Program-made: the position numbers and the translations under genes
The notes under the pieces: generated by a model
Told to the model about the DNA's origin: nothing
Seen by the model: the letters and a program-made list of their open reading frames with translations, nothing else
Databases searched by the model: none
Assembly (NCBI RefSeq): GCF_900113065.1
Contig: NZ_FOOA01000016.1
Coordinates: 1 to 64,000 of the forward strand
Source of the DNA: Aureimonas phyllosphaerae
GTDB taxonomy: Bacteria > Pseudomonadota > Alphaproteobacteria > Rhizobiales > Rhizobiaceae
Direction of reading: 5' to 3'
Length of the DNA: 64,000 bases
Part shown: in pieces, positions 11,006 to 19,393 of the stretch
How the letters are laid out: the number at the start of each line of letters is the position of its first letter
How positions within the stretch are numbered: the first letter of the stretch is position 1

Positions 11006-13231
11006 TCAGGCGGCGCGCCGGCGGGGCATCGCCTGAACCGCGGCGTGGGTCGCCGGGCCACCGGCGCTCTGCCGCGTCTCGAACCGGTCGACGAGCCCGG
11101 CGAGATCGTCGGTCTCGCGCATCAGGTTCTGCGTCGCGGCGGTGGTCTCCTCCACCATCGCGGCGTTCTGCTGGGTCACCTTGTCCATCTGGTCGGCGGC
11201 GATCGACACCTCCTTCAGGGAGGCCGCCTGTTCGCGCGCCGCGCGGGCGATGCCCTCCACCGTGCGCGTGACGTCGCCGACCTGCGAGACGATGTCCTCG
11301 AGGCTGCGGCCCGAAGCGGTGACGAGATCGACCCCTGCCTCGACCTGGGTCCGGGAGAGCGCGATCAGGGTCTTGATCTCCTTGGCGGCCTCCGCCGAGC
11401 GCTGGGCGAGACCGCGCACCTCCTGCGCAACGACCGCGAAGCCCCGGCCCGCCTCGCCGGCGCGCGCGGCCTCGACGCCAGCGTTCAGGGCGAGGAGATT
11501 GGTCTGGAAGGCGATCTCGTCGATGACGCCGATGATCGAGCCGATGCGCTGGGACGAGGCCTCGATCTCGCTCATCGCCGAGACGGCGCGGGTCACGATC
11601 TCGCCGCCCCGCTCGGCACTGCGCAGCGCCTGCGCGGCAGACCCCTGCGCCTTGCCGGCATCGGCGGCGGCCAAGTTGATGCCGCGCGTCACCTCTCCGA
11701 GCGCGGCCACGGTCTGTTCGAGATTGGCCGCCTGCTGCTCGGTGCGCTGCGACAGGTCGCCCGCGGCCGCCGCGATCTCGCCGGAGCCGGTGGCGATGGC
11801 CTGCGCGTTGGTGCGCACGTCCATCAGTGTCTCCTCCAGCCGCGCGATCGCGCCGTTGAAGTCGAGGCGGATCGGCTCGAGGCGCGGCGCGAACGCGGTG
11901 TCGATGCGATGGGTGAGCTTGCCGTCCGCAATGGCCCCGAGGCCCGCCGCAAGGCTCTCCATCGCCCGAGCGATCTCGGCCGCCTCCTCAGTCCGCGCGC
12001 GGTCGCGCTCCTGCCGCTCGCGCTCGGTGAGCGAGCGGTTGGCGTCGATCTCGCCCTCCAGCCGCAGCCGTTCGGCGGCGTTGTCGCGGAACACGGTGAC
12101 GCAGCGCACCATGTCGCCGATCTCGCTGCGGTCCGGCGCGACGTCGAGGGCCGTGTCGGCCCGCCCGCCCGCAAGCTCGCGCATGATCTGCACGAGACGC
12201 CCGACGGGCCGCGTGATCGACCGCGTGACCGAGGCGACCATCAGCGCGACGAGCGCCAGAAGTCCGGCCGTAAGGGCAAGCGACAGGACGAGCGCCTTCT
12301 TCTCGACCGAGGCCGTCGTGGTGGCGAAGGCGCCGAGGTCCGCGCTCACGGCATCCTGGATATCCTTCAGGGCGTCGATGCGGGCCGAACTCGCGTCGTA
12401 CCAATCCTTGCCGGTCACGAACGAAATCGTTCCGCCGAAGGGACCCTGGAGACCTGTCGTGCGCATGCCGTCGACGCGCTTGCCGACGGGGCTCTTGAGC
12501 ATGGCGTCGAGCGCCTGCCGGGCGTCCGGCGTCGCGCGGTCCCGGAAGCTCGAGAAGCGGGCGTTCTGCGCGGCCGCCTCGCCGACGAAGTCCCGGTAGA
12601 GATCGGGCGTGAAGCCGCCCGCCGTAAATGCCGTGACGCCGGCGGTGCGCTCGCGGCCTGCCCCCTCCTTGGCCTGCAACAGCGAGGTGTAGGCGAGGAT
12701 GCGGTCCGAGATCTCGCTGTTGGTGGTCAGCCGGTTCATCGATCCGACCACGGCGATGAGGCTGTCGACCGCCTGCCCGAAGGTGGCCGCGACGTCGGCG
12801 GGCTTGGCCTTCAGCGCCGAGATGCCCTCGCGGATCGGGGCGATCGCGTCGAGACGGGTCTGCGCGTCGCGCGCGAGATCCTTCAGGACCGCGTCGCCCG
12901 GCGCCTCGGGCGCGGCAAGGTCCAGCGCCCGGAAGCGCGTGATCGCCGCGTCCACCGCTGTCCGCTGCTGGTCGAGCAGCCCGGCGAACTCGCCCTTGCC
13001 CTTGGCCGCCGTGAAGCCGGTGGCGGTCGCGCGCTCCTTCTGCACCTCGTGCATCACTGAGCCGATGGTCGCGGCCGTGCCCGACAGGTCCGCCACCATC
13101 CCGGCCTCGGACGCCGCCCGCATCGTCGACAGGTTGGTCTTCACCGCCATGCCGAGAAGCGCCAGCGTCGGGATCGCCGCCACGATGACGATCCGCGTGC
13201 CGATCTTGATGTGGCTCATCGTCATCTTCAT
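11006..13231 (-). CDS. Methyl-accepting chemotaxis protein with nitrate/nitrite-sensing-type domain
   Basis: 741 residues. A signal-anchor helix (about 10-30) leads to a roughly 280-residue helical periplasmic domain. That domain carries the NIT-type signatures HEVQKERATATGF and LLQAKEGAGRERTAG. A second membrane helix lies near 312-335, then HAMP regions, then the methyl-accepting domain with its hairpin tip IDEIAFQTNLLALNAGVEAARAGEAG. The C-terminus (MPRRRAA) has no NWETF-like pentapeptide for CheR docking. It should report a small nitrogen-oxide-like signal to CheA/CheW; the ligand is inferred from the domain. It runs tail to tail with the response regulator, only four bases apart, next to the urea transport genes. 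Confidence 0.9.
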   Translation of the reverse strand: MKMTMSHIKIGTRIVIVAAIPTLALLGMAVKTNLSTMRAASEAGMVADLSGTAATIGSVMHEVQKERATATGFTAAKGKGEFAGLLDQQRTAVDAAITRFRALDLAAPEAPGDAVLKDLARDAQTRLDAIAPIREGISALKAKPADVAATFGQAVDSLIAVVGSMNRLTTNSEISDRILAYTSLLQAKEGAGRERTAGVTAFTAGGFTPDLYRDFVGEAAAQNARFSSFRDRATPDARQALDAMLKSPVGKRVDGMRTTGLQGPFGGTISFVTGKDWYDASSARIDALKDIQDAVSADLGAFATTTASVEKKALVLSLALTAGLLALVALMVASVTRSITRPVGRLVQIMRELAGGRADTALDVAPDRSEIGDMVRCVTVFRDNAAERLRLEGEIDANRSLTERERQERDRARTEEAAEIARAMESLAAGLGAIADGKLTHRIDTAFAPRLEPIRLDFNGAIARLEETLMDVRTNAQAIATGSGEIAAAAGDLSQRTEQQAANLEQTVAALGEVTRGINLAAADAGKAQGSAAQALRSAERGGEIVTRAVSAMSEIEASSQRIGSIIGVIDEIAFQTNLLALNAGVEAARAGEAGRGFAVVAQEVRGLAQRSAEAAKEIKTLIALSRTQVEAGVDLVTASGRSLEDIVSQVGDVTRTVEGIARAAREQAASLKEVSIAADQMDKVTQQNAAMVEETTAATQNLMRETDDLAGLVDRFETRQSAGGPATHAAVQAMPRRRAA

Positions 13232-13466
13232 CGGCAGGGCGCCTCACGGGGGTTGGGACCGGACGCCTTGGCTACGAGAGACCACAACGCGTCCACGACG
13301 TCGGAATGCCGAAATCGTGAGTGAAACTCGTTGAAGAATGATGATCGGTTCGGCGGGATCGACTGCCGCCTTTTGAAACATTCTGCTGCAACGCCGTTGC
13401 CGCGATGCCGCATCGCTGGCTGTCTGATTCCTCAAGCCGCTGCCGGCCGAAGAGATCCAGGCTTGG

Positions 13467-14219
13467 TCAACGGCCGGGAACACTTGCGGCGGGAACCGGT
13501 CCGCCGCGGCGCGCGTCGGCCGCGGCCAGCGTCGGCATGGTCGTGCTGCGCACCGGAGCTGGCGCGGCGGACGGCGTGACAGCCTCGGGCACCACGGCGG
13601 CGTCGACCCAGCCCGTGAAGATGCCCGACTCCACGCGGGCAAAGCCGCCCTCGCGGCGGGTGACGCGCAGCGGCCGGCCGGCATCCAGTACCATCCAGGC
13701 GGGCGCACCGGCTGAGGGGCTACGGCGGAGCGGCGTCGGCGAGCGGGTGACGAACCGCCCGTCGCCGGCAGGGGCCGCACGCTCGACCTTCGCGGGCACG
13801 GCGACGGGGGTCCGGGCGGCAGGGGCCGGCGCGGGCGCGGCGGCGGCGGACGCCGGACGCGCGTCCGGCACGGCCGCGCGCGGCGGCGGCGGGTTGGCGG
13901 CGGGTGGACGGAGCGCCGCCTGACGAGCCTCGGGGGCGCGCGGCTCGGCCGAGCGCGGCCGGTCCACGGCAGCCGGCGTTACGGCGGGACGCCTCGGCGC
14001 GGCGTCGCGATGGGCGGTGGCCGGCGCGTTGGCTTCGGTCAGCATCCGCTCCAACGCGGCGACCTGCGGCACATGTCGCTCGACGACCGCGCGGTTGGCG
14101 TCGAAGGCGATCCAGCCGACCGCCAGGATGCCGAGCCCCCACCACACCGGACCGACCCGGCGCCCGGCGGGGGCGCGCGGCTTGGCGCCCTTGCGCGAAC
14201 GCGGCTTGCGCTGGGTCAT
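13467..14219 (-). CDS. Membrane-anchored SH3-like domain protein, Pro/Ala-rich linker
   Basis: 250 residues from ATG 14219, chosen because it has a good ribosome site (AAGGGAG) and starts a typical basic N-tail (MTQRKPRSRKGAK). One membrane helix (VWWGLGILAVGWIAF, about 30-45) is followed by a long Ala/Pro/Arg-rich, probably disordered linker (about 75-155). A bacterial SH3-like fold comes next (about 155-215: SPTPLRRSPSAGAP, GRPLRVTRREGGFARVESG, GWVDAAVV). It would sit in the inner membrane with the SH3 fold in the periplasm, where such folds often bind peptidoglycan. Exact role unknown. No ortholog-specific name recognised. Confidence 0.75.
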   Translation of the reverse strand: MTQRKPRSRKGAKPRAPAGRRVGPVWWGLGILAVGWIAFDANRAVVERHVPQVAALERMLTEANAPATAHRDAAPRRPAVTPAAVDRPRSAEPRAPEARQAALRPPAANPPPPRAAVPDARPASAAAAPAPAPAARTPVAVPAKVERAAPAGDGRFVTRSPTPLRRSPSAGAPAWMVLDAGRPLRVTRREGGFARVESGIFTGWVDAAVVPEAVTPSAAPAPVRSTTMPTLAAADARRGGPVPAASVPGR

Positions 14220-14482
14220 GACGCGGCTCCCTTGGCTGACGGCGTTTGCGCAAGCCTTACGCGGCGAAGGTGGACGGATGGTGAACATTTCGAGAGCACG
14301 CGGCGCCGCATTCGAGCGATCGCCTCGCAACCCATTGTCCTTCCATGACATTTTCACATCGATCATCTCGCCGGTCGTCGTCCTGACCGCCGGTAGCCGG
14401 CACTTGAAACCGGGGCCGGCCGCCGCACCTTGCCGCGCAAGGGGACGCCGTGACTTACGGCTTCGACAAAGGATCAGAACGA

Positions 14483-14866
14483 ATGAACAAGCTGACGCCC
14501 TTCGCCCTCGCCGCGACGCTGGCGCTGGCCGCCTGCGGCGACGATGCGCCCTCGACGCCGGCCGCCACCGCGCCGGCGACGACAACGACCACCACCACGA
14601 CAACGACGCCTGCCGGCACGGCGCGCACTGAGGCGCAGGAAGCCGCGGACGCGATCGGGCAGGCGGGCCGCGAGACCGGCCAAGCGATCGGCGCCGCGGC
14701 GCAGGAGGCGCGCGATGCGGCCGCTCCGGCGCTCGAGCGCGCCCAGCAGGCGACGGGCCAGGCGATCGACGCCGCCAAGCAGGGCCTCAACAACCTGACG
14801 CGCGATGCAGCCTGCCAGACGGCACGCGCGGCCAACGACACGCAGGGCATCGCCGCCAACTGCTGA
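14483..14866 (+). CDS. Small lipoprotein with poly-Thr stretch
   Basis: 127 residues from ATG 14483, with GGATC-like ribosome site 10 bases upstream. The lipobox LAAC places the lipidated cysteine at residue 18. The mature part has a run of ten threonines, then Ala-rich repeats of the form GQAxGxA (AIGQAGRETGQAIGAAAQEA), likely an amphipathic helix. It ends with two cysteines that could form a disulfide (DAACQTARAANDTQGIAANC). Anchored in a membrane facing the periplasm. Function unknown. Confidence 0.7.
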   Translation: MNKLTPFALAATLALAACGDDAPSTPAATAPATTTTTTTTTTPAGTARTEAQEAADAIGQAGRETGQAIGAAAQEARDAAAPALERAQQATGQAIDAAKQGLNNLTRDAACQTARAANDTQGIAANC

Positions 14867-14884
14867 TCCCCTCCGGGCGGCCGG

Positions 14885-16969
14885 TCAGCCGGCGGGCCGC
14901 CCCAGGATCATCTCGCGCACCTTGGCGCCCAGCGCCTCGTATTCGAAAGGCTTGGCGATGAGATCCATGTTCTCGCCGAGGAACTCGCCGCGCACCGAGG
15001 CCGATTCCGCGTAGCCGGTCACGAACAGGATCTTCAGCTCGGGCCGCAGGCGGCGCGCGATCTCGGCCAGCTGCCGCCCGTTCATGCCGGGCAGGCCGAC
15101 ATCGGTGACGAGAAGGTCGATGCGCGCGGACGATTCCAGCATCGGCAGCGCCATCGCGGCATCGACCGCCTCCAGCGGCTGGTAGCCGAGGTCGCCGAGA
15201 ACGTCGACGATCAGCATGCGCACCAGACCCTCGTCCTCCACCACGAGGACGGTCTCCCCCTCGCCCGCCGGTACCTCGCCGGTCGCGACCGCGCTTTCCA
15301 CCGCCACCGTCCCGGCCTCTGCGGGCAGGAGAAGGCGGATCGAGGTGCCTTCGCCCTCGCGGCTGTCGATCGCGACATGGCCGCCGGACTGCCGGGCGAA
15401 GCCGTAGATCTGCGACAGGCCGAGGCCGGTGCCCTGGCCGAGCGGCTTGGTGGTGAAAAAGGGCTCGAAGGCCTTGGCGAGGGTTTCCGGCGACATGCCC
15501 GAGCCCGTGTCGGCGACCTCGAGCGCCGCGAAGGGGCCGGGGCGCGCGGCGGCCCGCGTTTCCGCGTCCGTCGCGCGGCGCGCCGTGATCGTCAGGCGCC
15601 CGCCGTCCGGCATGGCGTCGCGCGCGTTGATCGCAAGGTTCAGGAGCGAGTTCTCGAGCTGGCTGACGTCGGTGCGCGCAACGAGCGGCTCGGGGCAGAG
15701 GCGCGTCTCGATCTCGATGTTTTCGCCGAGCGTCCGACGCAGGAGATCCTCCATGCCCTCGACGACGGTGTTGAGGTCGAGCGCTTTCAGGTCGAGCGAC
15801 TGGCGGCGACCGAAGGCGAGGAGGCGTGCAGTCAGGGTCGCGGCGCGTTGGGCGGCCTGCATGGCGTTGCTGCGGTAGCGCTCCAGCGCCTCCATGTCGC
15901 CGGTGTCGATCCGCCGGCGCATCAGGTCGAGCGAGCCGATGACGCCCGCCAGCATGTTGTTGAAGTCGTGGGCGATGCCGCCGGTCAGCTGGCCGATCGC
16001 CTCCATCTTCTGCGACTGGCGCAGCGCCTCCTCCGCCCCCTCGCGCCGGGCCATCTCGTCGCGCAGCGCCTCGGTGCGCTCGGCAACACGCGCCTCCAGC
16101 GAGGCGGCGGCCTCGCGCAGCTCGTTCTCCATGCGTTTCTGCGCCGTCACGTCGAGCACGAAGATGTGGAACCCGTCGACCCGGCCTGCCGCGTCGCGGC
16201 GCGGCAGGTAGCGGATTTCCGACAGGCGATCGGCGCGGCCCGGCATGGCGAGCTGCGCCTCGAAGAGCGCCGGCTCGCCGGCAAGCGCCCGGCGCACGGC
16301 CTCGCGCCGCGTTTCGAACGTGTCCGGTCCGAGGACTTCGGGGATGGTGCGCCCGATCACCGTGTCCGCGCGGGTGCCGAACCAGTCCTCGTAGGCACGG
16401 TTGGCGAAGCGGTAGACGAGATCGCGGTCGACAAAGGCGATGAGGACCGGCAGCGAGTCGGTGACGAGCCGCAGCTCGCGCTCGGACGCGGCCAGCGCCT
16501 CGCGGCTGGCGGTCAGCTCGCGCAGCCGGTCGCGCATCTCGAACTGCTTCTGGCGCGCGCGCATCGCGGAGGCGATGGAGCTGACGAGCGACTCGATGCC
16601 GAGCGGCCGCTCCAGGATCATCACGTTGGTGACGGTCTCGGGCAGGCGATGGCGCAGGCCGACGATCGCGTCGGAGCGCCCCGTGCGCCGCGCCGCCAGC
16701 ACCATGATCGGGATGTCGGACCAGTCGGGCTGGGTGCGGAGCGCCGCGGCCAAGGTGTCGAAGCCGGGCTCGAGGGCTTCCTGCGTGACGAGGATCAGCC
16801 CCACGCTCTCGCCCGCCTCGCCGGTCACCCGCTCGCTCAGCGTCGTCAGATCGGCGCAGACGGTCGCCCGGTACTGCTCCTGCGCCAGGAGCTCGCGCAT
16901 GCTTTCGGCGTCGCGCCCGAAGGGGGCGCAGATCAGGACCTCGAAGCCTTGCGCCGCCCGCCTATGCAC
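14885..16969 (-). CDS. Hybrid histidine kinase with pseudo-receiver and PAS domain
   Basis: 694 residues, no membrane helix. Residues 1 to about 125 form a receiver-like fold, but the phospho-acceptor position reads LILVTQE, with no Asp, so it is a pseudo-receiver. A PAS domain follows (about 165-285). A coiled coil and a HisKA domain (H-box [16 protein letters not shown]) come next, then an ATPase domain ([31 protein letters not shown]). A C-terminal true receiver has Asp in [13 protein letters not shown]. The start overlaps the end of the KaiC-like gene by eight bases, so the two are cotranscribed. KaiC-like proteins are often paired with such kinases; here the kinase probably takes or gives a signal to the KaiC ATPase (inference). 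Confidence 0.9.
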   Translation of the reverse strand: MHRRAAQGFEVLICAPFGRDAESMRELLAQEQYRATVCADLTTLSERVTGEAGESVGLILVTQEALEPGFDTLAAALRTQPDWSDIPIMVLAARRTGRSDAIVGLRHRLPETVTNVMILERPLGIESLVSSIASAMRARQKQFEMRDRLRELTASREALAASERELRLVTDSLPVLIAFVDRDLVYRFANRAYEDWFGTRADTVIGRTIPEVLGPDTFETRREAVRRALAGEPALFEAQLAMPGRADRLSEIRYLPRRDAAGRVDGFHIFVLDVTAQKRMENELREAAASLEARVAERTEALRDEMARREGAEEALRQSQKMEAIGQLTGGIAHDFNNMLAGVIGSLDLMRRRIDTGDMEALERYRSNAMQAAQRAATLTARLLAFGRRQSLDLKALDLNTVVEGMEDLLRRTLGENIEIETRLCPEPLVARTDVSQLENSLLNLAINARDAMPDGGRLTITARRATDAETRAAARPGPFAALEVADTGSGMSPETLAKAFEPFFTTKPLGQGTGLGLSQIYGFARQSGGHVAIDSREGEGTSIRLLLPAEAGTVAVESAVATGEVPAGEGETVLVVEDEGLVRMLIVDVLGDLGYQPLEAVDAAMALPMLESSARIDLLVTDVGLPGMNGRQLAEIARRLRPELKILFVTGYAESASVRGEFLGENMDLIAKPFEYEALGAKVREMILGRPAG

Positions 16970-18476
16970 GTGTCCGCTCTTCCATCAGCGGACCGACCTC
17001 GCCGGAATATTCCGGCGTTCCGGTCAGGATGCCGCGAAACTGCACGAGCGGCGCGCCGACGCGGATGCCACCGGCGTCGATGCGAAGCTCGCGGATCGCC
17101 TCCTCGTGCGGCCCGCTACGGTTCTTGAGGATCGAGATCGCCTTGCGGAACCGCCCCTCCGCCTCGAAGAAGCGGATCAGGATCACCGTGTCGGCGACGT
17201 AGGAGATGTTGAGCGTGCCCGTCGACATGGTGCCGACCAGCCCGTGCTGCGGGTTGATCAGGAAGGTGCCGACGCCCTTCTGGTTGAGGTAGGACAGGAT
17301 CTCGTGGATCTGAAGGATCAGCTGCTGCTCCTGGGGCATGGCGGCGAGATAGCCGTTGAGGCTGTCGATCACGAGAAGGCGGCAGCCGCGCGCCTCGACC
17401 TCCCGCCGGACGCCGAAGGCGAACTCGCCGGGCGAGATCTCGGCCGGATCGACCTGCACGATGCGCAGGAGCCCGCTGTCGAGATGCGGCTGGAGATCGA
17501 GCCCCATGGCCGTCGCGCGCACCATCATCGTGCCGATGCGCTCGTCGAACTCGTAGATCGTGGCCGGCTCGCCGCGCCGGCAGGCGGCTTCGACATACTG
17601 GAGGGCGAGCGTCGTCTTGCCGGTGCCGGCCGGGCCGGTGATCAGCGTGCTCGTGCCTCGAAGCGGTCCGCCGTAGAGCAGCGCGTCGAGCTCGGCGATG
17701 CCGCTTGCCATGGGATCGCCGAGGAAGGGCGTGTGATGCTGCGCGGCGATGAGGCGCGGAAACACCGAGAGACCGCCGCGGCGGATCGTGAAGTCGTGAA
17801 AGCCCGCGATGAAGTCGACGCCGCGCAGCTTCTGCACCTGGAGGCGGCGGCGCGCGGCGCCGAACTCGAGCGTCAGGCGCTCCAGCGTCAGGACGCCGTG
17901 GCACAGGCTGTGGAGGTGCGTGTCCCGCCGCCCGGCATCGCCCGCCGTCAGGTCGTCGATCAGGATGACGGTCGCCCCGCGCGGGGCGAAGAACTGCTTC
18001 AGGAGCAGGACCTGCCGGCGGTAGCGCAAGGGGTCCTGCGCGAGGAGCCGCATTTCCGACAGGCTGTCGAAGACGACGCGGTGCGGGCGCACGCGCTCCA
18101 CCTCGTCCTGGATCAGCTGGATCATGCCGCCGAGCTCGACCTCGAAGGAATGGAGGATCGACTGCTCGCGGCCCTCGCCGAGCACGGCTTCCGCCGACGA
18201 CAATTCGAAGATGTCGATCGCCGACAGGTCGAACCCGTGCGAGGCCGCGACCGCGAGAAGCTCCTCGCGCGTCTCCGACAGGGTGACGTAGAGGCAGCGC
18301 TCGCCCCGCTCCGCCCCGTCGATCAGGAAGCGCATGGCGAGCGTCGTCTTGCCGGAGCCGGGCGCCCCTTCCACGAGGTAGAGCCGCCCCGTCGGCAAGC
18401 CGCCGTTCAGGATATGGTCGAGTTCGGCATTGCCGGACGAGGTCCGATCGGACGTCTGACGCATCGGAAAACTCAT
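16962..18476 (-). CDS. KaiC-like double-domain RecA-fold ATPase
   Basis: 504 residues from ATG 18476. Two RecA/KaiC domains in tandem: first Walker A EGAPGSGKTTLA (about 36-46), second GPAGTGKTTLA (about 281-291). Each has the KaiC-type core (VVFDSLSEMRLLA; LLVIDSLNGYLAAMP). In the second domain the segment aligned by eye with the cyanobacterial Ser431-Thr432 phosphosites reads NISYVADT, so Ser425 is kept but the Thr is Tyr426. No kaiA or kaiB is adjacent. It is followed by an overlapping hybrid kinase gene. Outside cyanobacteria such proteins act in timing or stress signalling; its job here is unknown. Confidence 0.9.
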   Translation of the reverse strand: MSFPMRQTSDRTSSGNAELDHILNGGLPTGRLYLVEGAPGSGKTTLAMRFLIDGAERGERCLYVTLSETREELLAVAASHGFDLSAIDIFELSSAEAVLGEGREQSILHSFEVELGGMIQLIQDEVERVRPHRVVFDSLSEMRLLAQDPLRYRRQVLLLKQFFAPRGATVILIDDLTAGDAGRRDTHLHSLCHGVLTLERLTLEFGAARRRLQVQKLRGVDFIAGFHDFTIRRGGLSVFPRLIAAQHHTPFLGDPMASGIAELDALLYGGPLRGTSTLITGPAGTGKTTLALQYVEAACRRGEPATIYEFDERIGTMMVRATAMGLDLQPHLDSGLLRIVQVDPAEISPGEFAFGVRREVEARGCRLLVIDSLNGYLAAMPQEQQLILQIHEILSYLNQKGVGTFLINPQHGLVGTMSTGTLNISYVADTVILIRFFEAEGRFRKAISILKNRSGPHEEAIRELRIDAGGIRVGAPLVQFRGILTGTPEYSGEVGPLMEERTRA

Positions 18477-18686
18477 CGGCTCATGGGTCGCTCGGCGGCC
18501 GGACGGGACCGCCCTTCCTTGACTAGCCAAGCCCTCAGGCCCGCGCAACGCATTTGCGCGTGTGCGCGAACGCATGGCGCGGCGCGCCGGCCGGCAACGC
18601 CTCTTCCGCCGGCGCGCCGGCCCATGCCAGGATGGGGCGGCGGGCGTGCGACGATCGGCGCGTGGACCAAGGACAGGGACAAGATC

Positions 18687-19388
18687 ATGGCGGACAGGGT
18701 GGCGCTGGTGACGGCGGGCGGCAGCGGCATGGGCGCGGCGGCGGCGCGGCGGCTCGCCCAGGACGGATGCCGGGTCGCGGTCCTGTCCTCGTCCGGCAAG
18801 GGCGAGGCGCTGGCGCAAGCGCTGGGCGGCTTCGGCGTCACCGGCTCGAACCAGTCGGCGGACGACCTCGGGCGTCTCGTCGACGGCGCGATGGAGCGCT
18901 GGGGGCGGATCGACGTCCTCGTCAACAGCGCCGGCCACGGGCCGCGCGCGGCCGTGCTCGACATCACCGACGAGGACTGGCATCACGGTCTCGACACCTA
19001 CTTCCTCAACGTCGTGCGCCCGTCGCGCCTCGTCGCGCCGATCATGGCGGCGAACGGCGGCGGGGCGATCGTCAACGTGTCGACGGCCTGGGCCTTCGAG
19101 CCGAGCCCCCTGTTTCCGACTTCGGCGGTGTTCCGCGCGGGGCTGGCCGCCTTCACCAAGCTCTTCGCCGACGCGCACGCGCCCCGGAACGTGCGCATGA
19201 ACAACGTCCTGCCCGGCTGGATCGACAGCCTGCCGGGCACGGAGGAGCGCCGGCAGAGTGTGCCGATGGGCCGCTACGGGACGACGGCGGAGATCGCCGC
19301 CACCATCGCCTTCCTCGCCTCGGACGGGGCCGGCTACATCACCGGCCAGAACATCCGCGTCGACGGCGGCCTGATGCGCTCGGTCTGA
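18687..19388 (+). CDS. SDR-fold protein lacking the usual Tyr/Lys catalytic pair
   Basis: 233 residues, short-chain dehydrogenase/reductase fold. The cofactor loop is TAGGSGMG (residues about 9-16), then LVNSAGHG, and the C-terminus ITGQNIRVDGG is typical. The catalytic YxxxK is not present: the expected segment reads LFPTSAVFRAGLAAF, with Phe143 and Ala147 by eye alignment. The preceding catalytic serine region is NVSTAW. It may bind NAD(P) without standard redox chemistry, or use another route. It is divergent from the kaiC-like gene and convergent with a mannitol dehydrogenase family gene, six bases apart. Substrate unknown. Confidence 0.85.
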   Translation: MADRVALVTAGGSGMGAAAARRLAQDGCRVAVLSSSGKGEALAQALGGFGVTGSNQSADDLGRLVDGAMERWGRIDVLVNSAGHGPRAAVLDITDEDWHHGLDTYFLNVVRPSRLVAPIMAANGGGAIVNVSTAWAFEPSPLFPTSAVFRAGLAAFTKLFADAHAPRNVRMNNVLPGWIDSLPGTEERRQSVPMGRYGTTAEIAATIAFLASDGAGYITGQNIRVDGGLMRSV

Positions 19389-19393
19389 TCGCT

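Noticed and set aside
14885-15260. The kinase C-terminal receiver as a separate response regulator gene
   Set aside because: It is in frame and continuous with the kinase domain, with no internal stop or start with a ribosome site.
16440-19388. A 982-codon plus-strand frame across the KaiC/kinase region
   Set aside because: Only its last 233 codons (from 18687) are a real SDR gene. The rest is Arg/Ala/Gly-rich antisense shadow of the kinase and KaiC genes, which have clear family motifs on the other strand.
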